From: Adiantum capillus-veneris
Lineage: Eukaryota; Streptophyta; Polypodiopsida; Polypodiales; Pteridaceae
DNA: 64,000 nucleotides
Reading direction: 5' to 3'
NCBI GenBank assembly: GCA_014529385.2
Contig: CM043963.1
Span: forward strand, 102,524,912-102,588,911
The position numbers were made by a program, and so were the translations under genes. This document shows positions 1 to 10,600 of the stretch, piece after piece. Numbering within the stretch: the stretch's first letter is position 1; the number at the start of each line of letters is the position of its first letter. The notes beneath the pieces were generated by a model that saw only the letters and a program-made list of their open reading frames with translations, did not search any database and was not told the DNA's origin.

Positions 1-1
1 A

Positions 2-3000
2 GGAGATGACCCCGTGTATATGAATGACCTCGAGGATGATTCAGATTCAATCGAGACAATGGAGACTAGAACCAATACCACAAAGGGAAAGACCGACAAA
101 GAAAACCGTAACATGGAACCAAATGAAAACCGAATAAGAGAAAACCATAAAGAGCCTTTGAAAACACCACAAGTGTTTCCAAATCCAATCCAAGACCCCC
201 AAGATAAACCGCAGGGGCAAAAAGGGAAGAATCGTAAAAAGAAGATTGGGACGTACCCAAACCTAGTAGACGAGATTGAGCAGGTGAAACATCTAAGAGG
301 TTTAGTGGAGGAGACTCAAAGGAAACTAGAACCAGAACCCATGCATGTCAAAATTCATGACACAATGTTTCCCACGCAAGTTCATCCACCCCACATGAAC
401 CATAGACCGTTATCCATATCTAGTATCATCCAAGAAGGGAGTGAGGACGGGACATCAGAAAGTGAGCATACACCTTTCTTGTTGGAAAGGATGTTTAACG
501 AAGGAATACCTGATTCCATTGAGGAATATGAGATTCCATCCTCACCAGTTTCTAGTCATGGACCTACACCCTGCAAAATGCCAATGAATGTTGCCAAACT
601 AGTGGACTTCATGTCTTCTGAGGTCCGAACCACGATCATAGCAAAGCTGTATGGAGATCCTGAGTTATTCCTTGCACTTCGAGCATTCCTTAACGGAAAG
701 CTACGAACGGGATTACCGCAGTTTGCGCAACCAAATAGGCCTGACTCGATTATGATTGATGAGGAAAATCATGTGCAATCACTTGACTTAGTTGGACACG
801 AGTCTGTGATTGAGGTACCCATTAACGAATTAGGGCAGTATTTTGAAGGCGACGAGTCTAATGCGACCCTACCCATCACTACCAAGGGATTAACTATAAA
901 GGGAATTCTTGATGGTGGTGCGGGAGTTAGCATCGTTACAAAAGATTGTTGGGAATCCATGGGAAAACCCCGCCTCAGTGTTACTAACATTCTGGTAAAT
1001 ATGGCAAATGGTACCATAGCCAAACCTATGGGGATGCTCAAGGATCTTAAGATCAAAGTTCTAGGACACAAGGTACGACATACGTTCATTGTAATGGATT
1101 TCTCTAAACACCTTATGTCATATGAAATGATTTTAGGACGACCATTCATGAGGGAAGCACAAATGGTTCATGATTGGTCTAAAAATCATGTCTATTTGCA
1201 ATTCCAAGACTCTGTCCTTAGAGTGGATTTGGTGACTGGTAAGGTACACCCCTTAGGGAGTAAAACCATTATTGATCATCGCTCTGACACCACAGTTCAC
1301 TCGGCCCCACTTCAATATTGTTACACTTGTAAGAAGGATACATACATTGGCCAAGATTCTCCTTACATGGATGTGTTACCGACTATGACGAAATCAGACA
1401 ACGTAGACTGGGTACACCTAGCTGCAACCATAGATACCTGGGGAAATAGAGGAACCACTTGGGTCACACCAGAGGGGGAAGAGGTACCACAAATTGCACC
1501 TCTAAACATGATAAGTGCCATACATGCATCTTCTAAGGGCAAGGCAATTGTAGACCAATCTGACAGTGACACCGATAGCTCAATAGAAGACTTTGACCAA
1601 CACGACTCAGACACGGACTCCCAGAGTGAAACGGATTCTGAATCTCATGAATTAGAGAGTGGAGCAAGTTCAGAGTCAAAACATTCGGAAGGATCGAGCA
1701 CATCAACCGATGATAGCTCCTCCGAGAGTGAAGAGGACACCAACGAGAACTCCTTTAGTGAGCCAGATCTAAATGCAAATCAAAAGCAGGTCTCAAATAA
1801 GAAAAAGAAAAACTTTAAGAGGCATCGATATCGAGCCAATGTACGTGCTAGGATAAAAAAGAAGAGATCCTCAGCAGAATGGCTCAGTTATATAGGAGCA
1901 TGTGATGCTCATCGAAAATTGGTAGACGATTGGGGTGAATATCTCCAAAATGTTATGTGGTGTAGACCACGACCCCATGACATAGCCCAATTAGAGATCA
2001 TAGACAAGCCAAAGTTGAGCCGCACTGCAAGGAGGCGTCAAAACCAAGAGTTAGCTCGACAACACAAGAAAGCAGAAATGGAAGCACAGAACAAAGCACA
2101 ACCAGAATCCACAGACTTGCATCCTACACCAGAACATTTCAAATCTTACACCACAGGGGAAGCAAAGGTTGTGTACACAAAAGCCCAAAGAATACCTATC
2201 GATGGGAATAATGGAATCTATGATGGTCCGGCAATAGTTAAAGAAATAGAATTAGTTGACCCCGGTGAAGAATCAAAACCTGTTTTTATTGCCCAAGACC
2301 TCACAGAAGTTGAAGAGGCGGTCCTCAAAGAGCTTCTCAAGGAATTCAAGGACATATTCGCTTGGACATACCATGATATGAAAGGTGTTCCACCTTCTGT
2401 GGTCCAACATACAATCCCTATGATTATCACTGCGAAGCCCGTACAACAAAGACCCTACCCGATGAATCCTAAGTACGCAAGGATCATTCAAGAAGAACTA
2501 GAAAAGCTTATCAAATGTGGGTTCATATATCCTATTGAACACTCTGAATGGGTGTCTCCAATAGTCATCGTGCCAAAAAAGAATGGGACACTCAGGGTGT
2601 GCGTGGACCTCAAAAAAGTTAATGCAGCTACTAGAAGAGACCATTACCCCCTACCATATTCCGAACATGTACTCGAAAGAGTTGCAGGCAAGGAAGCTTA
2701 TAGCTTTCTAGATGGGTACTCAGGCTACAACCAAATCACGATAGCGCTAGAGGACCAAGCTAAAACTGCCTTCATCACAGAATTTGGCGTGTTTGCATTT
2801 CGTGTGATGGCTTTTGGCTTAACAAATGCCCCTGCTACATTCCAACGATTAATAAACACTGCTTTTAAAGAATATTTGAGAGAGTTTTGTGAAGCTTTCT
2901 TAGACGACCTTTGTGTTTACTCTTCTTGGAAAGAACATCTATCATGTTTGCGGAAGGTGTTTGAAAAGTGTAGGTTATATCGTATCTCATTGAACCCGTT

Positions 3001-4405
3001 CAAATGCCAATTTTGGGTCAAGCATGGAGTTATTTTAGGGCATATAGTATCTAAGAATGGTATCTCAACCGATGAGAGCAAAATTAAAGTGATTCTAGAG
3101 TTACCACCACCAACCAATTACAAGGGAGTTCAAAGGTTCATGGGACACGTGGGTTATTATCGACGGTTTATTTTATTTTTCGCTGAGATAGCACGTCCTT
3201 TGTACAAGCTTCTCATTGAATTTAAATGGACTGAAGAGTGTGACCAGGCCTATGAACAATTGAAGAAAACACTAGCAAGTGCTCCGATTTTAAGGACACC
3301 TAACTGGGATGTCATTTTCCATGTGCATATTGATGCATCAAACTTTGCTATTGGGTGTGTTCTCACTCAACCAGGAGAACATAAATTGGACTATCCCATT
3401 AGCTTTGCAAGCCGTCAATTGAACGATGCTGAAAGGAACTACACCACTACAGAGCGAGAAGGTTTAGCAATGGTTTATGCAGTAAAGAAATTTCGCTACT
3501 ACCTTCTGGCAAACAAGTTTGTATTTTATGTGGATCATCAAGCGTTGCTGTATCTGGTAAACAAGCCATGCTCCACAGGAAGAATCACACGATGGTTGTT
3601 AATTCTTCTGGAGTTTGATTTCACGATTGTAGTGAGACCCGGTAAAAGGCACGTCATGGCTGATCATTTGTCTCGCATACCCAATGGTGAAGCCCCTACA
3701 GGAGTTGATGATGAATTACCCGATACTTCCCTATTCATAGTTGAGACTATGCCTGAATGGAGTGAGAACATTGTTAACTTTTTAGTTAATGGTTTTCCAC
3801 CCAAGGAACTTCGTAAGGATATCGCTCGAAGGCTAGTAAAAGAATGTGAACCCTATTGTTTGATTGCCGGAACTCTGTATAGACTAGGCAAGGACGATAT
3901 TCTTAGGCGTTGTGCCCGCGAGGATGAATATTTGTATATCTTGCAAGAAGCACATATGGGCATAGCAGGAGGACATTTTTCAGGAGACCTGACTGCTAGA
4001 AAGGTGCTGCAATCAGGCTATTGGTGGCCAACTTTATTTAAGGATGCATCACTTTTTACAAAAGGGTGTGATGAGTGCCAACGTTACAAGACCACACAGC
4101 GCAAAGACAGAATGCCCTTACATCCTATTAAAGTAACCCAACCATTTGAAAAATGGGGCTTAGACTTTGTAGGTCCAATTAGTCCCGCAGCTCGCAACAC
4201 TCAATCTCGATATATTCTAGTTGCTACGGACTATGTAACAAAGTGGGCTGAAGCTAAGGCTTCACAAAAAGCTGACGCGAGGACAACAGCTAAGTTTCTT
4301 TTTGAGAACATTATCACAAGATTTGGTTGCCCTTTTGAAATTGTTAGTGATAATGGTACCCATTTTATAAATGAGGTAATAAGGAGCTTACCACGACCTT
4401 TATGA
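2..4405 (+). CDS. Element A polyprotein: protease, RT, RNase H, integrase N-part
   Basis: The frame is open to the window edge, so the true start is outside; residue numbers below count from the GTG at 14. After a charged N-terminal stretch comes a retropepsin with ILDGGAG (catalytic D near residue 300). A long acidic Ser/Asp/Glu linker (about 515-590) and a basic patch follow. The RT has RVCVDLKKVNAA, FLDGYSGYNQI and the catalytic FLDD (about 962-965). RNase H starts at HVHIDAS (about 1107). Integrase has an HHCC zinc finger (about 1313-1360) and two catalytic Asp (WGLDF about 1384, VSDNG about 1446). The frame then ends early. Comparison with element B shows one base missing near 4380-4383, so the integrase is split from its catalytic Glu, which lies in the next ORF. 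The product would copy RNA and insert cDNA in a particle. Confidence 0.93.
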   Translation, partial: GDDPVYMNDLEDDSDSIETMETRTNTTKGKTDKENRNMEPNENRIRENHKEPLKTPQVFPNPIQDPQDKPQGQKGKNRKKKIGTYPNLVDEIEQVKHLRGLVEETQRKLEPEPMHVKIHDTMFPTQVHPPHMNHRPLSISSIIQEGSEDGTSESEHTPFLLERMFNEGIPDSIEEYEIPSSPVSSHGPTPCKMPMNVAKLVDFMSSEVRTTIIAKLYGDPELFLALRAFLNGKLRTGLPQFAQPNRPDSIMIDEENHVQSLDLVGHESVIEVPINELGQYFEGDESNATLPITTKGLTIKGILDGGAGVSIVTKDCWESMGKPRLSVTNILVNMANGTIAKPMGMLKDLKIKVLGHKVRHTFIVMDFSKHLMSYEMILGRPFMREAQMVHDWSKNHVYLQFQDSVLRVDLVTGKVHPLGSKTIIDHRSDTTVHSAPLQYCYTCKKDTYIGQDSPYMDVLPTMTKSDNVDWVHLAATIDTWGNRGTTWVTPEGEEVPQIAPLNMISAIHASSKGKAIVDQSDSDTDSSIEDFDQHDSDTDSQSETDSESHELESGASSESKHSEGSSTSTDDSSSESEEDTNENSFSEPDLNANQKQVSNKKKKNFKRHRYRANVRARIKKKRSSAEWLSYIGACDAHRKLVDDWGEYLQNVMWCRPRPHDIAQLEIIDKPKLSRTARRRQNQELARQHKKAEMEAQNKAQPESTDLHPTPEHFKSYTTGEAKVVYTKAQRIPIDGNNGIYDGPAIVKEIELVDPGEESKPVFIAQDLTEVEEAVLKELLKEFKDIFAWTYHDMKGVPPSVVQHTIPMIITAKPVQQRPYPMNPKYARIIQEELEKLIKCGFIYPIEHSEWVSPIVIVPKKNGTLRVCVDLKKVNAATRRDHYPLPYSEHVLERVAGKEAYSFLDGYSGYNQITIALEDQAKTAFITEFGVFAFRVMAFGLTNAPATFQRLINTAFKEYLREFCEAFLDDLCVYSSWKEHLSCLRKVFEKCRLYRISLNPFKCQFWVKHGVILGHIVSKNGISTDESKIKVILELPPPTNYKGVQRFMGHVGYYRRFILFFAEIARPLYKLLIEFKWTEECDQAYEQLKKTLASAPILRTPNWDVIFHVHIDASNFAIGCVLTQPGEHKLDYPISFASRQLNDAERNYTTTEREGLAMVYAVKKFRYYLLANKFVFYVDHQALLYLVNKPCSTGRITRWLLILLEFDFTIVVRPGKRHVMADHLSRIPNGEAPTGVDDELPDTSLFIVETMPEWSENIVNFLVNGFPPKELRKDIARRLVKECEPYCLIAGTLYRLGKDDILRRCAREDEYLYILQEAHMGIAGGHFSGDLTARKVLQSGYWWPTLFKDASLFTKGCDECQRYKTTQRKDRMPLHPIKVTQPFEKWGLDFVGPISPAARNTQSRYILVATDYVTKWAEAKASQKADARTTAKFLFENIITRFGCPFEIVSDNGTHFINEVIRSLPRPL

Positions 4406-5382
4406 TATCCCACCATAAGTCTACACCTTATTACCCGCAAGCTAATGGACAAGCCGAGAGCACCAACAAGACTCTAATCTCTATTTTAACCAAGACGGTA
4501 GAAGCTCATCGCACTGATTGGGATTTGAAGTTGACATCTACTCTATGGGCTTATCGTACTGCTTATAAAGTGGCTATTAATTGTACGCCATTCAAAATGG
4601 TATACGACCAAGAAGCGTATATGCCTTGGGAGTTTGTCATTCCTAGTCTTAGGGTAGCTTCGAAAGAAGGATGGAATGGTAACCCCTTAACCGAGCGTTT
4701 GTATATCTTAGAAAAACTAGACGAAGAGAGACAGTTGGCTGTGCAAAATGCTCTTGTGGAAAAGGATAGGAGAAAGAAGTGGTTTGATCGCCATGTGAAG
4801 GACAAGGACATCAAAGTTGGTGATAAAGTCCTTATGTATGGAGTACGTAAAGAGAAGAAAAAGTTGAAATATGCTGGTAAAGGACCATATAGAGTATGTG
4901 AAATTACCCCACAAGGTACCCTTCGTGTGGAAACTCTGGATGGAGTTGAAACCATTGGATTCCTCAATGGGAGTAAATTCAAAAGATATTATGATCCTTT
5001 AAGCCAAGAAGAACTACGGGCCATTCATCAAAAGAAGGCTGCCAAAGCACAAACAGAGTTAAACAAGATACAAGCTCAAGCTGAGGCTAAGGAGCGACAA
5101 CAACGTATAAGACAAAAACGAGAGGCTAACCTTGGAGTCACAAATGCATTCCACGTGGAAATCGAAGAGGATTGGTTGGACTCTGACACACCTCTACGAT
5201 ACCCTATTGAGTTAAATAGTGCCTATGGAAAAGTGCTATATAACGCCTTATTGGACACGGGTGCTAAATATAATCTGCTATCCTATGGGGTGTGGTGTCA
5301 GTTAGGGAAGCCACCTCTATCTGAGAGTATTATCCAAGTCAAGGGTGTCAACAAGAAAAAAACTCCGATTTTTGGAATCTAG
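4402..5382 (+). CDS. Element A polyprotein continued: integrase C-part and start of a second protease-like domain
   Basis: This is the continuation of the pol frame after the one-base deletion. It opens with YYPQANGQAESTNK, which holds the third catalytic residue (Glu) of the DDE integrase, and goes on through the integrase C-terminal GPY/F-like region (GKGPYRV). A charged Ala/Gln/Glu helix follows (about 215-250). Then comes YNALLDTGAKYNLLS, with the DTGA signature of retropepsin-type aspartic proteases near residue 285. The frame ends at a TAG at 5380 where element B has TGG (Trp), so this looks like a point nonsense mutation. The ATG at 4402 is not a natural start. Confidence 0.9.
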   Translation: MISHHKSTPYYPQANGQAESTNKTLISILTKTVEAHRTDWDLKLTSTLWAYRTAYKVAINCTPFKMVYDQEAYMPWEFVIPSLRVASKEGWNGNPLTERLYILEKLDEERQLAVQNALVEKDRRKKWFDRHVKDKDIKVGDKVLMYGVRKEKKKLKYAGKGPYRVCEITPQGTLRVETLDGVETIGFLNGSKFKRYYDPLSQEELRAIHQKKAAKAQTELNKIQAQAEAKERQQRIRQKREANLGVTNAFHVEIEEDWLDSDTPLRYPIELNSAYGKVLYNALLDTGAKYNLLSYGVWCQLGKPPLSESIIQVKGVNKKKTPIFGI

Positions 5383-5759
5383 CACACTTTTGTCAGTTAT
5401 GACAATGGAATTGTAGCTCAAGACTTTTTGGTCATGCCTACTGGAACTATGGAGGGTAATATAAACCTAGGAAGCACATGGATGATAGCCACCAAATGCA
5501 CTATTGATTGGGGGACTGGGGGTGTCACAACGCAAAAACCAACTCTTATCCCTACCACTCAAGCCATAGTCCCTGAGATATTGCCTAAGGAAATAAAACC
5601 CAAGACATTGCATGTCCAGGAGGTTGAACCATACGTCCCCATAGCCCAACTCTCTAGATCTTCAACTGATGTAGTTGAAAGAAAGCTTGAGACACACAAG
5701 AACCATCCTAATATAACAAAGAAAGCATACAAGTGGGTCCCTAAAGCTTCTTTAGTAAC
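5383..5759 (+). CDS. Element A: second half of post-integrase retropepsin-like domain and linker, cut by element C
   Basis: It is in frame with the preceding ORF after the TAG. It holds the pattern NINLGSTWMIATKCTIDW, which resembles the C-terminal half of a retropepsin fold (ILGxxWL...IDW). A linker then leads to KAYKWVPKASLVT, where element C begins at 5760. The reading frame resumes at 14646 after C, across the GTAAC duplication. Element B encodes the same segment (31333-31635, minus strand). The last eleven codons before the stop at 5796 belong to the LTR of C and are not part of this protein. Confidence 0.8.
5755..5759. repeat. Target site duplication of element C, left copy (GTAAC)
   Basis: GTAAC lies directly before the TGTTGAG start of the left LTR and is repeated exactly after the right LTR at 14646-14650. 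Removing C plus one copy restores an open frame in element A. This is what retroviral-type integrase leaves behind. Confidence 0.95.
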
Positions 5760-6139
5760 TGTTGAGAGGCACATGTTAGAAAGTGACTCTGAATAGCTAA
5801 GTCGGATTTTGACTTATCGGATATTTACTGAGCTGTATTTTGCTAAGTCGGATGTAACTGTCTTTCAGTTGCAGTCTGCTGAATGTCTTGTGACTGGGTA
5901 GTTAAGTCAGATTTATCTATATAAGTGGGGAATGTATCTGCGCAAGAGGTATCTGTTCTCTGATATGAATGTGATGATGATGGTGCAGTACAGTAACTAT
6001 TCAGTGTATTGTCTCTGCTTACTCTGATATTTTTGAGTAGTCATGTTTACTGTGTCTGAATTGTTGTTAATGAAGTATGGTGGAGTAGATGGTTATTCTT
6101 GCTGTGTATGATGTTCATGTGTTGACCTAACCCACAACA
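5760..6139 (+). repeat. 5' LTR of element C
   Basis: 380 bp, TGTTGAGAGG...CCACAACA. It matches 14266-14645 over the whole length with about four differences. It carries a TATA box (CTATATAAG, 5917-5925), so U3 is about 160 bp. Four bases separate its end from the TGG of the primer binding site. Confidence 0.97.
5917..5925 (+). promoter_or_regulatory. TATA box in 5' LTR of element C
   Basis: CTATATAAG within the LTR, conserved in the 3' LTR at 14423-14431. It is the likely core promoter for the genomic RNA. No transcript start can be seen directly. Confidence 0.7.
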
Positions 6140-6143
6140 CATT

Positions 6144-6159
6144 TGGCGATCTCGCTGGG
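6144..6159 (+). other. Primer binding site of element C (tRNA-Arg type)
   Basis: TGGCGATCTCGCTGGG lies 4 bases after the LTR. It begins with the obligatory TGG, the complement of the CCA tail. It resembles the TGGCGACTCCGCTGGG type that pairs with plant tRNA-Arg, with about two mismatches. The tRNA identity is from memory and should be treated as likely. Confidence 0.65.
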
Positions 6160-6186
6160 TTAACGTTTATTTTCAAGTAATGATGC

Positions 6187-7425
6187 ATGTCAGAGGGAGA
6201 CAGGAGAGTAGGAAGAGTGTACTACACAAGGGCTCAAGCACAGGCTGGAAACATTGATCCATTTAACTATGATCATGACAATCAACAATCACCCGATGCT
6301 CAGGGGCAGCAACCTGTAGACCAAGGAGGGGTAGGATCAGGAGCAGCAGGAGAAGAGAGAGTGAGGCAATTTATTGGAGCTTTATTCCTGGCAAGAAGAA
6401 CCACCAGGAGAAGGATCCAGTTTGACCCACTTCAGGGGGCTACCAGGCAAAGACCTAGGAGACCACCACAACCCATTCCAATGGCTCAACCACCACCCAA
6501 CCCAAAGGTCAAGGCAGCCAAGTTTAGAGCAGGGAGTAAGGAAGATGCTGACTGTCATGTGGCACAGTTTGAAACTAAGTGGCAGGCAAGTGGCTATCAG
6601 GTGATGTATGCTGATGGAGTAAAGATGGAACAGTTTGCTGCCACATTGGAAGGAAAGGCCATGAGTTGGTTCAGCCAATATGGCATTGCACATTTTGCTA
6701 CTTATAATGCTTTGAAGCAGGCATTTCTGCAAAGATTTAGAAAGGAGAAGACTCCGACTGATGTCCTGAGAAAACTCAGAGACATTAAGCAAAATAAGAT
6801 GCTGGTTGAAGACTATGCACAAAAGTTCAGAATTTTAGTAGAAAGATTGCAGGGGAATGAAAGACCCACTAATGAAATGTTAGCAGGTTATTTTTTGAAA
6901 GGATTGAGAAGCAGCTTAAAGGGAGCAGTAGCTAGCATTGATATTGCTGGAGGTCTGGATGACCTTGTTACTGCTGCTGCAAGGGTGGAGAAGAGGCTTG
7001 GCATGACCAAAGCAAAAGGAAAAGAAGACAGTGACTCAGATTCAGAAGAAGCATCTGAAGACACAGATTCCAGTGGGAACTCAAATTCAGACTCACCATC
7101 AGACAGTGATGAGGAAACAGAAAAAAGAAAGAAGAAACAGAGCAGTAAGAAGAAGAAAGTCAAGCAAAAGCAGAGTATTGAGCAAGATTTGGTAGGCAAA
7201 CTTAAAAAGTTTGGTTATTCTGTTGTAGCACCTAAAGAAAAAGTGTATTGTCACATTTGTGAAAGGGATGGACATAGTACTGCTAGCTGTTGGTATAATC
7301 CAAAGAATAGAGGGCAGACAACACCTAACATAGGAAGAGGAAGACCAGAAATTGGAGCAAATCAAGCAGTACCATTTAGGGGAAGACCACCATTTCAGAG
7401 GGCAAGACCTCCTAGACCTCCTTGA
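6187..7425 (+). CDS. Element C Gag polyprotein (capsid/nucleocapsid)
   Basis: 412 residues from ATG 6187. The middle (about 100-270) is the retrotransposon Gag domain (SWFSQYG, FLQRFRKEKTP, EDYAQKFRILVERL). An acidic Ser/Asp stretch and a Lys-rich patch follow (about 280-330), then a CCHC zinc knuckle CHICERDGHSTASC (about 354-367). It should form the virus-like particle and bind the RNA. The ATG at 6187 was chosen because it starts MSEGDRR; an in-frame ATG is not available just before it. The ORF ends at TGA 7423, but the same frame continues straight into a second zinc knuckle and pol. Thus gag and pol are one frame split by this stop. Confidence 0.92.
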   Translation: MSEGDRRVGRVYYTRAQAQAGNIDPFNYDHDNQQSPDAQGQQPVDQGGVGSGAAGEERVRQFIGALFLARRTTRRRIQFDPLQGATRQRPRRPPQPIPMAQPPPNPKVKAAKFRAGSKEDADCHVAQFETKWQASGYQVMYADGVKMEQFAATLEGKAMSWFSQYGIAHFATYNALKQAFLQRFRKEKTPTDVLRKLRDIKQNKMLVEDYAQKFRILVERLQGNERPTNEMLAGYFLKGLRSSLKGAVASIDIAGGLDDLVTAAARVEKRLGMTKAKGKEDSDSDSEEASEDTDSSGNSNSDSPSDSDEETEKRKKKQSSKKKKVKQKQSIEQDLVGKLKKFGYSVVAPKEKVYCHICERDGHSTASCWYNPKNRGQTTPNIGRGRPEIGANQAVPFRGRPPFQRARPPRPP

Positions 7426-7581
7426 AGAGAGCAGGAGAACAATAATAATAGGAGACCCTGTGTGTACTGTGGTGCACCAGATCACTGGGTAGGTCCCAAT
7501 TGTGCTTTATGGGTGAAGCATAGGGAAGAAAGGGGAATGCCCATTGTAAGGTACAATCAGCCCAATCAACCTGGAAATCAG

Positions 7582-7614
<33 letters not shown>

Positions 7615-10600
7615 AATCAGCCAGCAGCTCAGGCAAATGTAATCTTGTTTGATGTGTTTTCTCAGGATAAGCAGATTCAAGATACTGACCAAGAACAGGA
7701 GCAGCAAGGGAATGAAGAGGAACATCAATGGGCTTGTGACTGTAACCAATGTGTGCAGGAGGATCATGTTGAAGTTCTAGCAGTGACTAGGTCTAAGGAT
7801 AAAGCACCTTTGGATTGGAAGGAGCAAAAAGGGGTAAGAGACCAGGTTACAAAAAGGATTGCCAAACACCAGGCAAAGCAGGTGGATATTGAGGATGACC
7901 CAAAAGAAAAGGAAGATCAGAATAATGGGAGCAAGGAGGTGGAAAATAAACAGGATAAGGATTGGTTTGAAATACTTATTAGCTCACCTCTTCAATTATC
8001 TTTGGATCAGTTGTTGCAATTGGTTCCAGCTTTCAAAGACAGATTGTTCAGAAAGCTGCAGAACCTGAATGGACTTGGCACAATGGACAGGCAGTTTTCT
8101 CCAGCAGCAGCAAATAGAATTGATCCAGCAGATGTGGACTTTGTGGTACCAGTTATTAAAGTACACTTTCTTGGAGAAAATTTTGATGATGTGTTATTGG
8201 ATGGAGGCTCTGGGGTGAATATTTTACCAGAGGCAGTGTACAAAAGAATGGAGTTGGGAGCTATGGCTCCAGCACCTTTTCAGGTGAAAATGGCAGACCA
8301 ATCTAGGGTACAACCTTTGGGAATTCTCAAAGCACAGGAAATTCAGGTGTCAGGATTATCCTTTTTTGTTAATTTTGTGGTACTCAGAATGTCAGACTCA
8401 GCAGCTGCATATGAAATGCTATTAGGAAGGCCTTGGTTCAGATTGGCTAAAGTAAGACAGAACTGGGGAGAAAATGTTGTCATATTGAAAAAAGGGAAAA
8501 AGAAAGTAACCATACCTATGAGGGGAAGGAAGATGGTTCCATTAAGTGAGAAACCATTGTTTGCTCAGACTATTAATTTTGCTGATGAGGTCACAGATGA
8601 CCAAGAGGAAGAGTTCTTGAAGGCCAATCCAACTGTTGTACCTGTGTTTGAAGTAGATGTGGAAAGCATGTTAAAGCAAGGTAAGGAACAGGATGAGCCA
8701 GATACAGGTTTAGCACCAGGACAGACAGTGCAGGGTAAGGAACTGTTACAGTTGGTGGACCAGAAATATGCTATGTCTGATAAGGAACAGATTCAGCAGG
8801 AAGAAAAGGAGGCCAGGGATATGGCTGAGAAAATTTATGAAAAGAAGTTTGGGGCATCAAGCAGGGTAGAAAAGGAGGAGCTTCAGGAGCTGAATTTCGG
8901 AACAGAGGCAGAACCAAGAATGGTTAGAGTGAGTGCACACATTCAAGGGGAATTTCTGGCACAGCTGTTGCAATTATTGGTTGATTATAAGGATGTGTTT
9001 GCTTGGGATTATTCTCAGGTGAGCGGCATTGACCCAGCACTACATCAGCATAGGATTAATTTGAAAGAGGGTGCAAAACCAATTGTGCAGCAAAGATATA
9101 GAATGAATCCTAACTTTGCCAAACAGGTGAAGGAGGAGCTTGATAAGCTCCTGGCAGTAGGGTTCATTAAACCTGTACATGAAGTATCATGGTTGTCTCC
9201 TATACTGGTTGTGCCAAAGAAAAATGGAGCTTTAAGAGTATGTGTGGATTATAGAAAATTGAATGCAGCAACCATTATTGATCCCTTTCCTATGCCATTT
9301 TGTGATGCTGTGTTGGATGCAGTAGCTGGTCATGAAATGTACAACTTTTTGGATGGTTTTTCTGGTTATAATCAGATTAGTGTTGCTGAGTCGGATCAGC
9401 ATAAAACAGCTTTTATAACTGAATGGGGAGCCTTTGCATACACAGTGATGAGTTTTGGGTTAACCAATGGACCACCTTCATTTAATTTTGTTGCTCATAA
9501 GGTGTTTGAACCTTACTTACAGGACTTTATGAGAGTCTTTGTGGATGATTTCTCAGTGTTTGGAAAGAAGGATAAACATCTGCTACATCTGAAGCTCTGT
9601 TTTGAAAGATGCAGACAATTCAGGATGGCTCTGAATCCTTATAAAAGTGTAATTGCTGTGAGGAGTGGAATACTTTTAGGACATGTGGTGTCAGAAGCAG
9701 GAATGGCTATAGATGTCAAGAAAATAGAAGCTATTCAAGCAGCACCAGTTCCTACCAATGTTAAAGAGTTAATGAGGTTTGTTGGACAGACAAAGTGGCA
9801 CTCCAGATATTTGAGGTATTTGTCTAATGTATGCTTGCCATTAACTCAATTAACAAAGAAGGATGTGGCATTTGTATGGGATGAACCTCAACAGAAATCA
9901 TTTCAGATGTTGAAGAAAATGATAACAGTAGCACCAATTTTGCAGCCACCTGATTGGTCATTGCCTTTTCATGTGTTTGTTGATGCCTCGGATATAGCAA
10001 TAGGAGCTGTACTGATGCAGGAGAAGGAGAAGGGATGGTTCAGACCTGTGTACTATGCAAGCAGGGTTCTCACAGGTGCAGAAAGAAACTATCCTGTGAC
10101 AGAAAGAGAAGCTTTAGGGATGGTATATGCATTGAATAAGTTCAGGCATTACTTGTTGGGGAACAAGATAGTTTTTCATGTTGATCATCAGGCCTTGTTG
10201 TATTTGATCAAGAAGCCACTTCTTACTGGAAGGCTTGCAAGATGGATGTTGTTGTTGCAAGAGTTTGACTTTCAGATTGAGCATACTCCTGGGAAGGAGC
10301 ATGTAATTGCAGATTATCTAAGCAGGATTGAAACAGGTGAAGCACCTACTAGGGTAGATGATGCACTTCCTGATGCTCAGCTGTTTGATGTGCAGACTGC
10401 TGTGAGTGAGTCTTGGTATGATCAATTGCTGATGTTTTTGACTGATGGAACTATACCAAGGGAGTTCAATGCTGATCAGAGAAGAAAATTTGCACTGAAA
10501 ACCAGACCCTATTTAGTTATGGCAGGGGCACTATATAAGAAAGGCATTGATCAAGTGATAAGAAGATGTGTGCCAGAATTTGAGCAAAGTGCAGTCTTGC

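Noticed and set aside
769-1149. Minus-strand ORF of 126 codons over the protease of element A
   Set aside because: Antisense shadow of a well-supported coding region; the same applies to similar ORFs at 4563-4982, 6382-6822 and 13365-13817.
4375-4405. Programmed frameshift between two pol ORFs of element A
   Set aside because: It falls in the middle of the integrase, has no slippery sequence, and element B is continuous there.
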